Shown here: positions 1 to 9,154 of the stretch, piece after piece | Position numbering within the stretch: the stretch's first letter is position 1 | How the letters are laid out: every line of letters begins with the position of its first letter | From: Methanomicrobiales archaeon | Lineage (GTDB): Archaea; Halobacteriota; Methanomicrobia; Methanomicrobiales; JACTUA01 | DNA: 37,941 nt | Assembly (NCBI GenBank): GCA_028678665.1 | Contig: JAJRDA010000003.1 | Location: forward strand, 1-37,941 | Direction: 5' to 3' | Made by a program: the position numbers and the translations under genes | Notes under the pieces: model-generated | Databases searched by the model: none | The model's input: the letters and a program-made list of their open reading frames with translations, nothing else | Told to the model about the DNA's origin: nothing

Positions 1-103
1 ATCAGGTCCGGGCTCATCGCCCCAACGCAGTCCACCACGCGGCAGCCGGTCAGGCTGGGGTGATACCCATCGAAAAACCGGGGGAGAGGATCCCCCTGGG
101 ATG

Positions 104-1489
104 TTAGAGTTTCTTGAGGGCCTGCACCAGCTTCCCGACCGTCTCCCGCGCGTCGCCGTAGAGCATCCGCGTGTTGTCCCGGTAGAACAGGTCGTTCTCG
201 ATCCCCGCAAAGCCCTTCCCCTGCCCGCGCTTGAGGACGATCACATTCTTTGCCTGTTCGACATCCAGGATTGGCATGCCGAAGAGCGGGCTGCCCTGCC
301 GGTGCGCCGCCGGGTTCACGACATCGTTGGCCCCGATGACGAGGACGACGTCAGTGCCGGGGAACTCGGGGTTCACCTCGTCGCGGTCGAAGAGGTGGTC
401 GTAGGCAACTCCTGCCTCGGCTAAAAGGACGTTCATGTGCCCGGGCATCCGCCCGGCAACCGGGTGGATCGCGAACTTCACCGAAACACCCCTCGCTCCG
501 AGCAGGTCGGAGAGCTCCTTCACTTTCTGCTGGGCCTGGGCGACTGCCATGCCGTAGCCGGGGGCGATGATCACCCGGTCCGCGTAGGCGAGCAGGATTG
601 CAACGTCGTCAACCTCGATCGCCTTCATGCTGCCCGATACCTGGGCCGCCTGCTCCTCCGTTGCGCCGAACGCCCCGAAGAAGACGTTTGCGAGCGAGCG
701 GTTCATTGCCTTCGCCATGTGGAGAGTGAGCAGCGAGCCCGCCGCACCCACAATGATACCCGCGATGATCATCGCGTAGTTGGGGGTAGCAAACGAGAAC
801 CCGTCCAATGCAACGGCGAGACCGGTGAAAGCGTTGTACATCGAGATGACGACCGGCATATCGGCCCCGCCGATCGGGAGCGTCATGAGGAGCCCGAAGC
901 CGAGAGCGAGTAGGAAAAAGAGGGGGAGCCACATGCTGACAGAAAGCGGTACCCAGGAGGGCTGCAGGACGACGAAGATCCCGGAAATGATGGCGAGGGC
1001 AAGGACCACCATGTTGACAGGCTGCTGGCCCGGGAAGGTCACCGGCCGCGATGGCATCCAGCCCTGCAGCTTCAGGAACGCAATGAGGCTCCCCGAGAAC
1101 GAGACAGCCCCGATCAGGCCGCCGGCGACCGCAAGCGAGGCGGTGATGGCAGTGGTGGGGCCAAGAAGGGCGACGGCCGAGATCCCGGCTGCCGCGCCGC
1201 CCCCCATCCCGTTGTAGAATGCGACCATCTGGGGCATGTGGGTCATCGACACGCGCCTGGCCGCGATATAGCCGAAGCCGCCGCCGACCACGATCGCGAT
1301 GGCGATCAGGGCGATGTTGGTGAGATTCGGGGTAAAGAACGTGACGAGCGTTGCGATGAGCATCGCGGCGCCGGCCCATACGATCCCGCTCCGGGCCGTG
1401 AGCGGGTGGCTCATCCGCTGGAGGGCGATGATGAACAAAAAGACCGTCGCCAGGTAGACGGGCTCGATGGCAAAGGAGAGGTCAGCCAT
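104..1489 (-). CDS. pntB: NAD(P) transhydrogenase beta subunit (PntB-like)
   Basis: Multi-TM N-terminus followed by NADP-binding domain (ADRVIIAPGYGMAVAQAQ, KFAIHPVAGRMPGHMNVLLAEAGV, DVVLVIGANDVVNPAA). Start set at MADLSFAIEP inside the longer ORF. Confidence 0.95.
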   Translation of the reverse strand: MADLSFAIEPVYLATVFLFIIALQRMSHPLTARSGIVWAGAAMLIATLVTFFTPNLTNIALIAIAIVVGGGFGYIAARRVSMTHMPQMVAFYNGMGGGAAAGISAVALLGPTTAITASLAVAGGLIGAVSFSGSLIAFLKLQGWMPSRPVTFPGQQPVNMVVLALAIISGIFVVLQPSWVPLSVSMWLPLFFLLALGFGLLMTLPIGGADMPVVISMYNAFTGLAVALDGFSFATPNYAMIIAGIIVGAAGSLLTLHMAKAMNRSLANVFFGAFGATEEQAAQVSGSMKAIEVDDVAILLAYADRVIIAPGYGMAVAQAQQKVKELSDLLGARGVSVKFAIHPVAGRMPGHMNVLLAEAGVAYDHLFDRDEVNPEFPGTDVVLVIGANDVVNPAAHRQGSPLFGMPILDVEQAKNVIVLKRGQGKGFAGIENDLFYRDNTRMLYGDARETVGKLVQALKKL

Positions 1490-1490
1490 G

Positions 1491-1802
1491 TCACGCCCCC
1501 TTTCCGGGCTTCTTTCCGCTGCGGTCGAACATCTGGAGGATCCGTTCCGTGACCACATACCCGCCGGTCACGTTCGCTGCCCCGAGCACAACGGCGATGA
1601 ACCCGATCGCCTGCTCGAGAGGCGTCGTGGCAAGGCCGAGCGCCACCATCGCCCCCACGAGCACAATCCCATGGATGAAGTTCGAGCCGCTCATCAGGGG
1701 TGTGTGCAAAATGACGGGGACACGGCTGATGACCACGTAACCGGTGAATGCGGCGAGCATCGCGATGTAGAGAGCGATCCAGAAGGCCGTGATGTCGATC
1801 AT
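1491..1802 (-). CDS. NAD(P) transhydrogenase alpha subunit, membrane part (PntA2-like)
   Basis: 103 aa, 3 TM segments, MIDITAFWIALYIAMLAAFTGYVVISRVP..HTPLMSGSNFIHGIV; lies between pntA1 and pntB and overlaps pntA1 by 4 nt. Confidence 0.92.
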   Translation of the reverse strand: MIDITAFWIALYIAMLAAFTGYVVISRVPVILHTPLMSGSNFIHGIVLVGAMVALGLATTPLEQAIGFIAVVLGAANVTGGYVVTERILQMFDRSGKKPGKGA

Positions 1803-2971
1803 GGCTTCCCTCCGCTGATGAGGTCACGCGTGGGTGCATGCCGGACCTCGCCTGCGTGGACAAGGAGGCTCGATGCCAGGATCTCGTCAGTGAACTCACG
1901 GGTGAGCGCCCCGTCCTTCCCGAGAAGGAGCGAGAGGAACGACTGGAGGTTCTTCGCGTACATCTGGCTTGCGTGATACGCGACCCGGGCCGGCAGGTTC
2001 TGCGGGCCTACGATTGTAACACCGTGCTCCTTCACGGTCTTTCCGCTCTGGGTCAGCTCGCAGTTGCCGCCCGACTCGGCAGCTAGATCGACGATGACGG
2101 CACCCGGACGCATCGTTGCCACGGTCTCTCTCGTGATAAGGATCGGCGCCTTCCGGCCGGGGATTGCGGCCGTCGTGATCACGATGTCGGCCCGTGCCAC
2201 CGCGGCAGAGACCATCTGCTGTTCCTTCACCTTCTCTTCCGGCGTGAGCTCGCGGGCGTAACCGCCCTGGCCTTCCGCATTGATCTCCAGCTCGAGGAAT
2301 TTCGCGCCGAGGCTCCGGACCTGTTCGCCCGCGGCACGCCGGACATCGTATGCCTCGACCATGGCGCCAAGGCGCCTCGCTGTCGCGATCGCCATGAGGC
2401 CGGCAACGCCCGCACCAAGGATGAGCACTGTGGCCGGCCGGATCGTGCCCGCAGCCGTGGTCAGCATCGGGAGGAACCTGGGGCAGTGGTTGGCACCGAG
2501 TATCGCTGCGGCGTACCCGCCGGCCGTTGCCTGGGAACTGAGCGCGTCCATGCTCTGGGCACGGGTGATCCGCGGGACCAGCTCGAGGGCAAAGGCGGTG
2601 ACCCTGCGGTCACGCATCCGGGTCACGGTGGAGAGGTTGCTGGCCGGATTCATGAACCCGATGACGATCGTGCCCTCGGCGAGCATCTCCACATCGGCCA
2701 TGGCCGGGGGCTGTACGCACAGCACGATGGCGGCACCCTGGAGCAGTTCGGCCCGGCCGGGCACGATCCTAGCACCGGCGGCAACATAGAGGTCGTCCGG
2801 GTAGAACGCTCCTCTCCCCGCATCATGCTCGACCCGGACCTCGTACCCCGACTTCGTGAGTTTCTGGACTACCTCTGGCACGCTCGCAACGCGCTGTTCA
2901 CCGGGGGCCTGTTCCCTGACAACGGCGATCACGATACCCGTTGTTGTGTGTGCAACGGTGGGGGTGCTCAT
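1799..2971 (-). CDS. pntA: NAD(P) transhydrogenase alpha subunit, NAD-binding part (PntA1 / alanine dehydrogenase-like)
   Basis: GEQRVASVPEVVQKLTKSGYEVRVEHDAG, VLILGAGVAGLMAIATARRLGAMVEAYDVR, AESGGNCELT; start chosen at MSTPTVAHTT. Confidence 0.94.
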   Translation of the reverse strand: MSTPTVAHTTTGIVIAVVREQAPGEQRVASVPEVVQKLTKSGYEVRVEHDAGRGAFYPDDLYVAAGARIVPGRAELLQGAAIVLCVQPPAMADVEMLAEGTIVIGFMNPASNLSTVTRMRDRRVTAFALELVPRITRAQSMDALSSQATAGGYAAAILGANHCPRFLPMLTTAAGTIRPATVLILGAGVAGLMAIATARRLGAMVEAYDVRRAAGEQVRSLGAKFLELEINAEGQGGYARELTPEEKVKEQQMVSAAVARADIVITTAAIPGRKAPILITRETVATMRPGAVIVDLAAESGGNCELTQSGKTVKEHGVTIVGPQNLPARVAYHASQMYAKNLQSFLSLLLGKDGALTREFTDEILASSLLVHAGEVRHAPTRDLISGGKP

Positions 2972-3461
2972 CCGTCCCTCCCTGCCTGGCCGGCATGTTC
3001 GATACGGAACAACATACCACTCCTCCCTTGATGGTAGCAATGTCTCCTTCTAGTTGTACCTGTACCCTTTTTACCTTACGCAACCGGACTCGCCACTTCG
3101 TGCCTGGATCGCATTAGAGAGTCACCGGACAATGCCCCTCTTCCCGTAGCCATGATCCGGGTGCCGGAAACGAAAACAACAGTCCCCCCTTTTCTCACGT
3201 CGATAGGCGTGCCGAGCGGGCATGCCGGCCCGCAGGCCCGGGATGGTGGACGGCGCGAAGGAGGAGGGGATCCGGTTCCGGACCATGATACCGGTAACGA
3301 AACGGTCAAATGAGCGGGATTTGAGGGAAGGGCGGACTCGATTGTCCCTGGATTTTGAATATTTTTTAATGAGTACCATCAACAGTAGAGTATGAAAAAA
3401 GATTTCTGGTCATCCATCCCAATCACCTTTTTATTCCGGCGGCTGACTCTGGAGGAGCACC

Positions 3462-4310
3462 ATGCTGAGAGGAGTGAGTGATGTTGCAGCGACGTCGTTT
3501 GTCACCCTCTATTGTCATGCCATTGAGAGCCGTTCAGACAATCCCGTACTCTCTGACCCGAAATCTGTTGAGATCACGACCCAACTGAATAAAACGCTCT
3601 CCCTGTCCGGGCATCCGCTCGACAGGGCCCTTGTCTCCGGCACGTTGGATAAGAGGCTTGTTGTCCATATTGCTATCCGTGCAAAAAAATACGATGACTA
3701 TGCACGGGATTTCTTACAGAGGTTTCCTGACGGCGTTGTTGTCAATATCGGCTGCGGGCTCGATTCACGGTTCCTGCGGATAGATGATGGACGCGTGGTC
3801 TATTATGATCTTGACCTGCCGGAGATCATAGAGATCAAAAAAGCCTTTTTCAACGAGACCGAGCGGTATCACCTTCTCGCCTCCTCAGTATTGGATTTTG
3901 ACTGGATGGTTCCTGTCCTGCGGCACAAAGGGCCGTTCCTGTTCATGGCAGAAGGAGTATTCATGTACCTGGACGGGAAGGATGTCCAATCGCTGGTGCT
4001 GAAGATCCAGGAAAAGTTCCCGGGTTCCGAACTGGTGTGCGAAGTGGTGAATTCAGTCTGGCTCAGATACCCGTTAAAAAAATTACTGGATTACAAGATA
4101 CAGCGACAGGTGCACCTGGGAAAGGATGCCACGTTCCGGTCCGGTATCCACGACGGTCGCGAGATGGAACAATGGCATACCGGCATACAGTTCCTCGACG
4201 AATGGAGTTACTTTGATTCCGAAGAAGAGAAACTGGGGTGGTTCAAAGTCCTGAGCCATATCGAACTCATCAGGAAGACCCAGTGGACTGTCCACTACCG
4301 GTTGAACTGA
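3462..4310 (+). CDS. Class I SAM-dependent methyltransferase, leucine carboxyl methyltransferase / TcmP-like
   Basis: 282 aa; GVVVNIGCGLDSRFLRIDDGRVVYYDLDLPEII, FMAEGVFMYLDGKDV typical of the LCMT/TcmP fold. Confidence 0.8.
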   Translation: MLRGVSDVAATSFVTLYCHAIESRSDNPVLSDPKSVEITTQLNKTLSLSGHPLDRALVSGTLDKRLVVHIAIRAKKYDDYARDFLQRFPDGVVVNIGCGLDSRFLRIDDGRVVYYDLDLPEIIEIKKAFFNETERYHLLASSVLDFDWMVPVLRHKGPFLFMAEGVFMYLDGKDVQSLVLKIQEKFPGSELVCEVVNSVWLRYPLKKLLDYKIQRQVHLGKDATFRSGIHDGREMEQWHTGIQFLDEWSYFDSEEEKLGWFKVLSHIELIRKTQWTVHYRLN

Positions 4311-4621
4311 TAGGACCCGGCGCTGGACTGAATATTGCCCGGATTGCCAGCAATGCATGATCCGGGAAAGGTCCGCGATGGGCCTGTGAAAACCCCTCAT
4401 CAAGCGATACCCTCCCTGGCAACGAAACGTTTTTCTCATCCGGGTACCCAACAGGTTCCCATGGACCACACCGGTTCAGCAGTTCACAGTATCCGTTTCT
4501 CCTGGCCTGCCTGTGGTAAGCGGCCGCTCTTCTTTGTACATTAACCCATATTCTTGATCCGCCCCCTGTGCGGAACAGGACGCCTGCATCTGAACTCTCC
4601 CATCATCATTGGTATACCCTC

Positions 4622-5155
4622 ATGATCCAGACAGAAAAGGAAGGAAAGGGGGTCTGGACCCCCCTGGAAGACGCCCGGCTGTATGATCTCATCGCAGCCC
4701 TGGGCGACCGGACCGAGCACCTGCGCCGTGTTCATGCCGCCGAGGTCCTTGGTTCCGCCAGCGACCCGAGAGCCGTTACCGCTCTCGTGAATGCCCTCAG
4801 GGATGAGCACCCGGACATCCGCAGGCTCTCGGCACGGGCGCTCCGGGAGATCGGCTCCATCCGCTCGGTGGAGCCCCTGATCGACCGCATGAGTGACCCG
4901 GAGGAGAAGTGGAAGACCCGCATCTGTGCGGCGGAAGCCCTGGGCCGCATCGGCACGTCGAGCGCCATCGACGGGCTGGTCGCACGCCTGCGAGACCCGT
5001 CCGAGAACCTGGAGACCCGTATCGCCGTCGCGACGATCCTGGGGAGGACGCGGAGCCCTGCAGCCGAAGGGGCGCTCAGGGAGTGCCTCCGGGACCCGGA
5101 TCCCCGGGTTCGGAATGCGGCGGAGAAGGTGCTGGGGATGGAGGGGAGGGAGTGA
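4622..5155 (+). CDS. HEAT-repeat (PBS lyase HEAT-like) protein
   Basis: Successive repeats DPRAVTALVNALRDEHPDIRRLSARALREIG, AIDGLVARLRD, AEGALRECLRDPDPRVRNAAEKVLG; start set at MIQTEKEG. Confidence 0.85.
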   Translation: MIQTEKEGKGVWTPLEDARLYDLIAALGDRTEHLRRVHAAEVLGSASDPRAVTALVNALRDEHPDIRRLSARALREIGSIRSVEPLIDRMSDPEEKWKTRICAAEALGRIGTSSAIDGLVARLRDPSENLETRIAVATILGRTRSPAAEGALRECLRDPDPRVRNAAEKVLGMEGRE

Positions 5156-5258
5156 AGGGAGACACGCTCTCCCACTCACTCACCAGGTCACATCCCGCAG
5201 CCGGCAATAACCTGCCGGAAAAGGAGAGAAGAAAGGGCTGTGATGCAGCCCATCGGGT

Positions 5259-5543
5259 TTACTTCTTTTCCATCATTTTTTCGAGGTAGTCACCGATGAA
5301 GGCACCGATGATGAAGATGATTACGAGGATGATGATTCCGATGAAGATGCCGATTGCGCCCATGAACCCGGTCGCAAGGCTGATGCCGCCGGGGGCCAGG
5401 AAATACGCGAGGAGCCCGAAGATGACGGCAAAGATGATACCGACAATCGCTCCCTGTTTGAGGAGCCCCATGAAGTCTTCCTTGCCCTTGCGAAGATAGC
5501 CGAACACGATACCGATGATGAGAATCAGCAGCTCAAACCACAT
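5259..5543 (-). CDS. Small membrane protein of unknown function
   Basis: MWFELLILIIGIVFGYLRKGKEDFMGLLKQGAIVG..; about 3 hydrophobic segments; internal start preferred over ORF start. Confidence 0.7.
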   Translation of the reverse strand: MWFELLILIIGIVFGYLRKGKEDFMGLLKQGAIVGIIFAVIFGLLAYFLAPGGISLATGFMGAIGIFIGIIILVIIFIIGAFIGDYLEKMMEKK

Positions 5544-5771
5544 ACACAGACTCCTGATGCCAGGTGAGTTGCCCCACCCTCCCAAGTAACTTTCGAAATG
5601 ACAGTGGGAAATCAGGAGGAGAAGGGGATGGAAACGTGATCCTCTCCGGGGGGTAAGGGGTGTTCATATCGCCTCTGTACCCACCCCTTCTCAGCAGAAT
5701 CTTCCTTTCTGTTCACCGTCAAGGAAACGGAAGGATTTTAAAGAGAGGAATACCGTACAAGACGGGATTTC

Positions 5772-6851
5772 CTACTTCTTCTCCTCTATCTTCATTCCCT
5801 TATTGTCGATCTTCGTCTCCACCGCCACCTTCAGGCCCAGGTCCGCGATTGCCTTCTCCAGCTCCTTCCGGGACCGTTCCGTGACCACCGCGATCGTGGG
5901 GCCCACCGAGGACATGCCCACGAAGTCGAAGCCGGCTTCCCGGATCCTGGCCATGTACTGGTAGATACGGAAGCCGTGGTGCTCCACCTCGGCACGCTTG
6001 GAGCCCCGGAACTCGATCTCCCAGAAGATCTTCCCTGCCTTCTTCACGTCCCCCCGTTCCAGCGCCGGGATCAGATCCATCATGACCATGTGGCACTTCA
6101 CCTCCCGGTCCATGTAGTCCAGGTTCCGGCCCCGGTTCATCAGGAGTTCGATCTCCCGGGTGCCCGCGGACGAGATGTCAGAGGTGGGGATGACAATGAA
6201 GACATTCTGACCCTCGGCAAAGGCATGTTTGTACACGAGCGCCAGGTCGTCCCCCATGATGGCCATGCCACCGTGAGTGGAGACTGCGGGGCCGACCCCG
6301 GTCTCGAACGCGAACGCGATCCTGCCATCGCCCGTCTCCTCCACAAAGTTATAGCCCATCAGGAGCCGGAGCTGGTCCTGGGTGAGGGGGGACCCCACCG
6401 CCCGGTTCATGGCATTCAGGGTCGCGATGGAGATCGTGGAGGTGGACCCCATCCCCACGTGATGGTACTGGTGGTCCCGGGCGGTGATGCGGAAACCTCC
6501 CTGGTAGCCGACGGCCTTCCGGAAGATTTCCACGTGGTGGCGGAGGACCGGTGCACGATCATAGGTGATCTCCACCTCCTTCGGGGTGCAGGTGACCTCA
6601 GCGGTACAGTACACCTGCACCGCGAATCCCACGCCCCCGCCTCCGGGCTTCCCCGGCGCGAACCGGTTCATGTCCAGCACCGTCAGGTGGATCCGGGCAG
6701 GAGCGGTGACCACCACCGTGCCCTTCACCGGCTTCAGGCTGTACTTCTGCTTCTCGAATCCCAGGGTATTCACCTGGTCTCCGGGCAGGAACGGCTGTAA
6801 GTCGTACTCCACGAGATCCAGGTCCCCGCCCCGTATCATCAGTTTCGGCAT
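5772..6851 (-). CDS. GHMP-family protein, beta-ribofuranosylaminobenzene 5'-phosphate synthase-like
   Basis: APARIHLTVLDMNRFAPGKPGGGGVGFAVQV and HHVGMGSTSTISIATLNAMN (GHMP-type glycine-rich motif), C-terminal FVGMSSVGPTIAVVTE. Confidence 0.75.
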   Translation of the reverse strand: MPKLMIRGGDLDLVEYDLQPFLPGDQVNTLGFEKQKYSLKPVKGTVVVTAPARIHLTVLDMNRFAPGKPGGGGVGFAVQVYCTAEVTCTPKEVEITYDRAPVLRHHVEIFRKAVGYQGGFRITARDHQYHHVGMGSTSTISIATLNAMNRAVGSPLTQDQLRLLMGYNFVEETGDGRIAFAFETGVGPAVSTHGGMAIMGDDLALVYKHAFAEGQNVFIVIPTSDISSAGTREIELLMNRGRNLDYMDREVKCHMVMMDLIPALERGDVKKAGKIFWEIEFRGSKRAEVEHHGFRIYQYMARIREAGFDFVGMSSVGPTIAVVTERSRKELEKAIADLGLKVAVETKIDNKGMKIEEKK

Positions 6852-6857
6852 ATGCTC

Positions 6858-7412
6858 TCACACCTTCGGACGGTCAAAGTAGATGTTCTTGCCCGCGGCC
6901 TTCAGCGGGATCCCGTACCCCACCTGGCACCCCTCCAGCCAGCCCAGCGAGAGGGCTGCGACACCGCAGGAGTACATCACCCGGTTGTCCACGTTGTGGA
7001 TCTGGGCGGTCTTCACCGCCGAGCCGATGGCGATGCCCAGGTCCACCATCCGGACGGCACAGTTGGGGCCCCTCAGGGGGGCCTTCTCTGCGGGGGACGC
7101 AGGGACAAACTTCAGCATCCCCGCACACGTGGCAAAGCCGCAGGCGCCGCAGTCGATGCCGGCAGTGGGCTCCTTCCGGGCGCCCAGGAGCACGCATGCA
7201 TCGCTCTGCTCCACGTTGGCGGCATCCCGGAGAAAGAAGACGATGCCACGCGCTTCCCCGATGCTCCTCATGGTCCTTGCCAGCAGAGGGAGGCCGTCCC
7301 GTTTCACCACACGGGTGAAGAGCACGTCTGTCCCCCGCGCCTTCGGGGCAGTCCTCGCTGAAAGCGCCATCAGGCCTGCCACCGTCTCCACGGCCGCAAT
7401 CTCGTCGTTCAT
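6858..7412 (-). CDS. DUF2148 family Fe-S (ferredoxin-domain) protein
   Basis: TAGIDCGACGFATCAGML Cys motif plus NCAVRMVDLGIAIGSAVKTAQIHNVDNRVMYSCGVAALSLGWLEGC; start at MNDEIAAVET. Confidence 0.8.
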   Translation of the reverse strand: MNDEIAAVETVAGLMALSARTAPKARGTDVLFTRVVKRDGLPLLARTMRSIGEARGIVFFLRDAANVEQSDACVLLGARKEPTAGIDCGACGFATCAGMLKFVPASPAEKAPLRGPNCAVRMVDLGIAIGSAVKTAQIHNVDNRVMYSCGVAALSLGWLEGCQVGYGIPLKAAGKNIYFDRPKV

Positions 7413-7539
7413 ACCGTTCGCCCTGTGACACTTCCACGCTCTTGAGATATAACTCTTCCACTCCAACGCCAACGGCGATTCCACACCGGAATACCGGCAT
7501 GCGGTGGGAACTCCACGGGACCCATCGGGAACCCCCCGA

Positions 7540-7553
7540 ACGCAAATACTTAT
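7540..7553 (+). promoter_or_regulatory. Candidate archaeal TATA/BRE-like promoter of catalase gene
   Basis: cgcaaatacttat ~40-50 nt upstream of catalase ATG at 7589; motif only. Confidence 0.35.
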
Positions 7554-7588
7554 CCATTCCCGCGTGCACCACTCACCCGGGATAGACG

Positions 7589-9037
7589 ATGGAGAAAAAA
7601 ACCTTGACCACGAACCAGGGAGTTCCGGTTGCGGATAACCAGAACTCGCTCACTGCAGGGCAGCGTGGACCGGTCCTTCTTCAGGATATTCACCTCGTCG
7701 AAAAACTTGCGCATTTCGACCGGGAGAGAATTCCTGAGCGTGTGGTCCATGCCAAGGGTGCGGGTGCCCATGGATATTTCCAGGTTTACAGGAGCATGGC
7801 CCGCTACACGAAGGCAAAGTTCCTCCAGGACCCGAAAAAGAGAACACCGGTATTTGTACGGTTCTCCACGGTGGTGGGAGCACGGGGATCCGCGGATTCA
7901 GCACGCGATCCCCGGGGATTCGCGGTAAAATTCTACACAGAAGAGGGGAATTACGATCTCGTCGGGAATAATCTCCCGGTCTTCTTCATCCGGGACGCGA
8001 TCAAGTTCCCCGACATGGTACATTCGTTCAAACCTGCACCGGAATCCAACGTCCCCACCAGCTCATCGGCCAACAGCCGGTTCTGGGACTTCATCTCCCT
8101 CACACCGGAGTCCACCCACATGATCACCTGGCTCTTCTCCGATCGGGGCACGGTGAAGTGTTACCGGAAGATGGAGGGGTTCGGGGTCAATACCTATATC
8201 TGGGTGAATGCAAAGGGCAAGGGCGTCTATGTCAAGTACCACTGGAAACCTGCGGCAGGAATTGAAACGATTGACCGCCACGAATCCACCCGTCTCGCGG
8301 GAGAGGATCCTGACATTGCCACAAGGGACCTCTATGACTGGATTGCATTGGGGAAGACGGTTGAGTTCGAGCTCAACGTCCAGCGGATGGAATTCGATGA
8401 CGAGCGGAAGCTGGATTTTGATCCGCTCGATGCGACCAAGACATGGCCGGAGGACAGCTACCCGCTCATGCCGGTCGGTAAAATGATCCTTGACAGAAAC
8501 CCGGAGAATTATTTTGCGGAGGTGGAGCAGGCCGCATTCTGCCCGGCATCCGTAGTTCCCGGGATCGAACCCTCCGCTGACAAGCTCCTGCAGGGCCGGT
8601 TGTTCTCGTACGCGGACACCCAGCGGCACCGGCTGGGGCCGAATTACCTCCAGATCGCCGTAAACCGGCCCAGGGTTGCGGTCCACAACAACCAGAGGGA
8701 CGGGGCGATGCAGTCCGGCGTCGGGCACACGGGAACGGTCAATTATGAGCCCAATACTCTCGGGGGTGGTATGCCCCGCGAGTCCGGGGACAGGACATTT
8801 GAAGGCCGCCCGTTTGAAGGGGGAGAGGTCCGCCGGAAGATCGCTCTCGCGAACGACTTCCAGCAGGCAGGAGAACGGTACCGCTCCCTCTCGAAAAGAG
8901 ACCAGGATCACCTGGTGGAAAACATCGTGGATCCGCTCAGTCATGCAAAGAAGGAGATCCAGAAACGGATGGTGGAGAACCTGAGAAAAGCGGATGCAGA
9001 CCTCGGGAAGCGGGTGGCAAAGGGACTGAAGCTCTGA
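7589..9037 (+). CDS. katA: Heme catalase (monofunctional, KatA-type)
   Basis: RVVHAKGAGAHGYF, VRFSTVVGARGSADSARDPRGFAVKFYTEEGNYDLVGNNLPVFFIRDA, RLFSYADTQRHRLGPNY. Confidence 0.97.
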   Translation: MEKKTLTTNQGVPVADNQNSLTAGQRGPVLLQDIHLVEKLAHFDRERIPERVVHAKGAGAHGYFQVYRSMARYTKAKFLQDPKKRTPVFVRFSTVVGARGSADSARDPRGFAVKFYTEEGNYDLVGNNLPVFFIRDAIKFPDMVHSFKPAPESNVPTSSSANSRFWDFISLTPESTHMITWLFSDRGTVKCYRKMEGFGVNTYIWVNAKGKGVYVKYHWKPAAGIETIDRHESTRLAGEDPDIATRDLYDWIALGKTVEFELNVQRMEFDDERKLDFDPLDATKTWPEDSYPLMPVGKMILDRNPENYFAEVEQAAFCPASVVPGIEPSADKLLQGRLFSYADTQRHRLGPNYLQIAVNRPRVAVHNNQRDGAMQSGVGHTGTVNYEPNTLGGGMPRESGDRTFEGRPFEGGEVRRKIALANDFQQAGERYRSLSKRDQDHLVENIVDPLSHAKKEIQKRMVENLRKADADLGKRVAKGLKL

Positions 9038-9154
9038 TCGGGTCACCGGACTGCAGGTGAACAGACCGCGGTTCACCGGAGCGGGAGAAGGAAAGGCACC
9101 TCACTTTCACACCGGCCGGGAGGGCTTGATAAGCGGGGAACGGCAGGTACCCGT

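Noticed and set aside
1-103. Open minus-strand frame (RFFDGYHPSLTGCRVVDCVGAMSPDL) running off the left edge
   Set aside because: May be the start of the next gene after pntB, but too short to call a start or a family.
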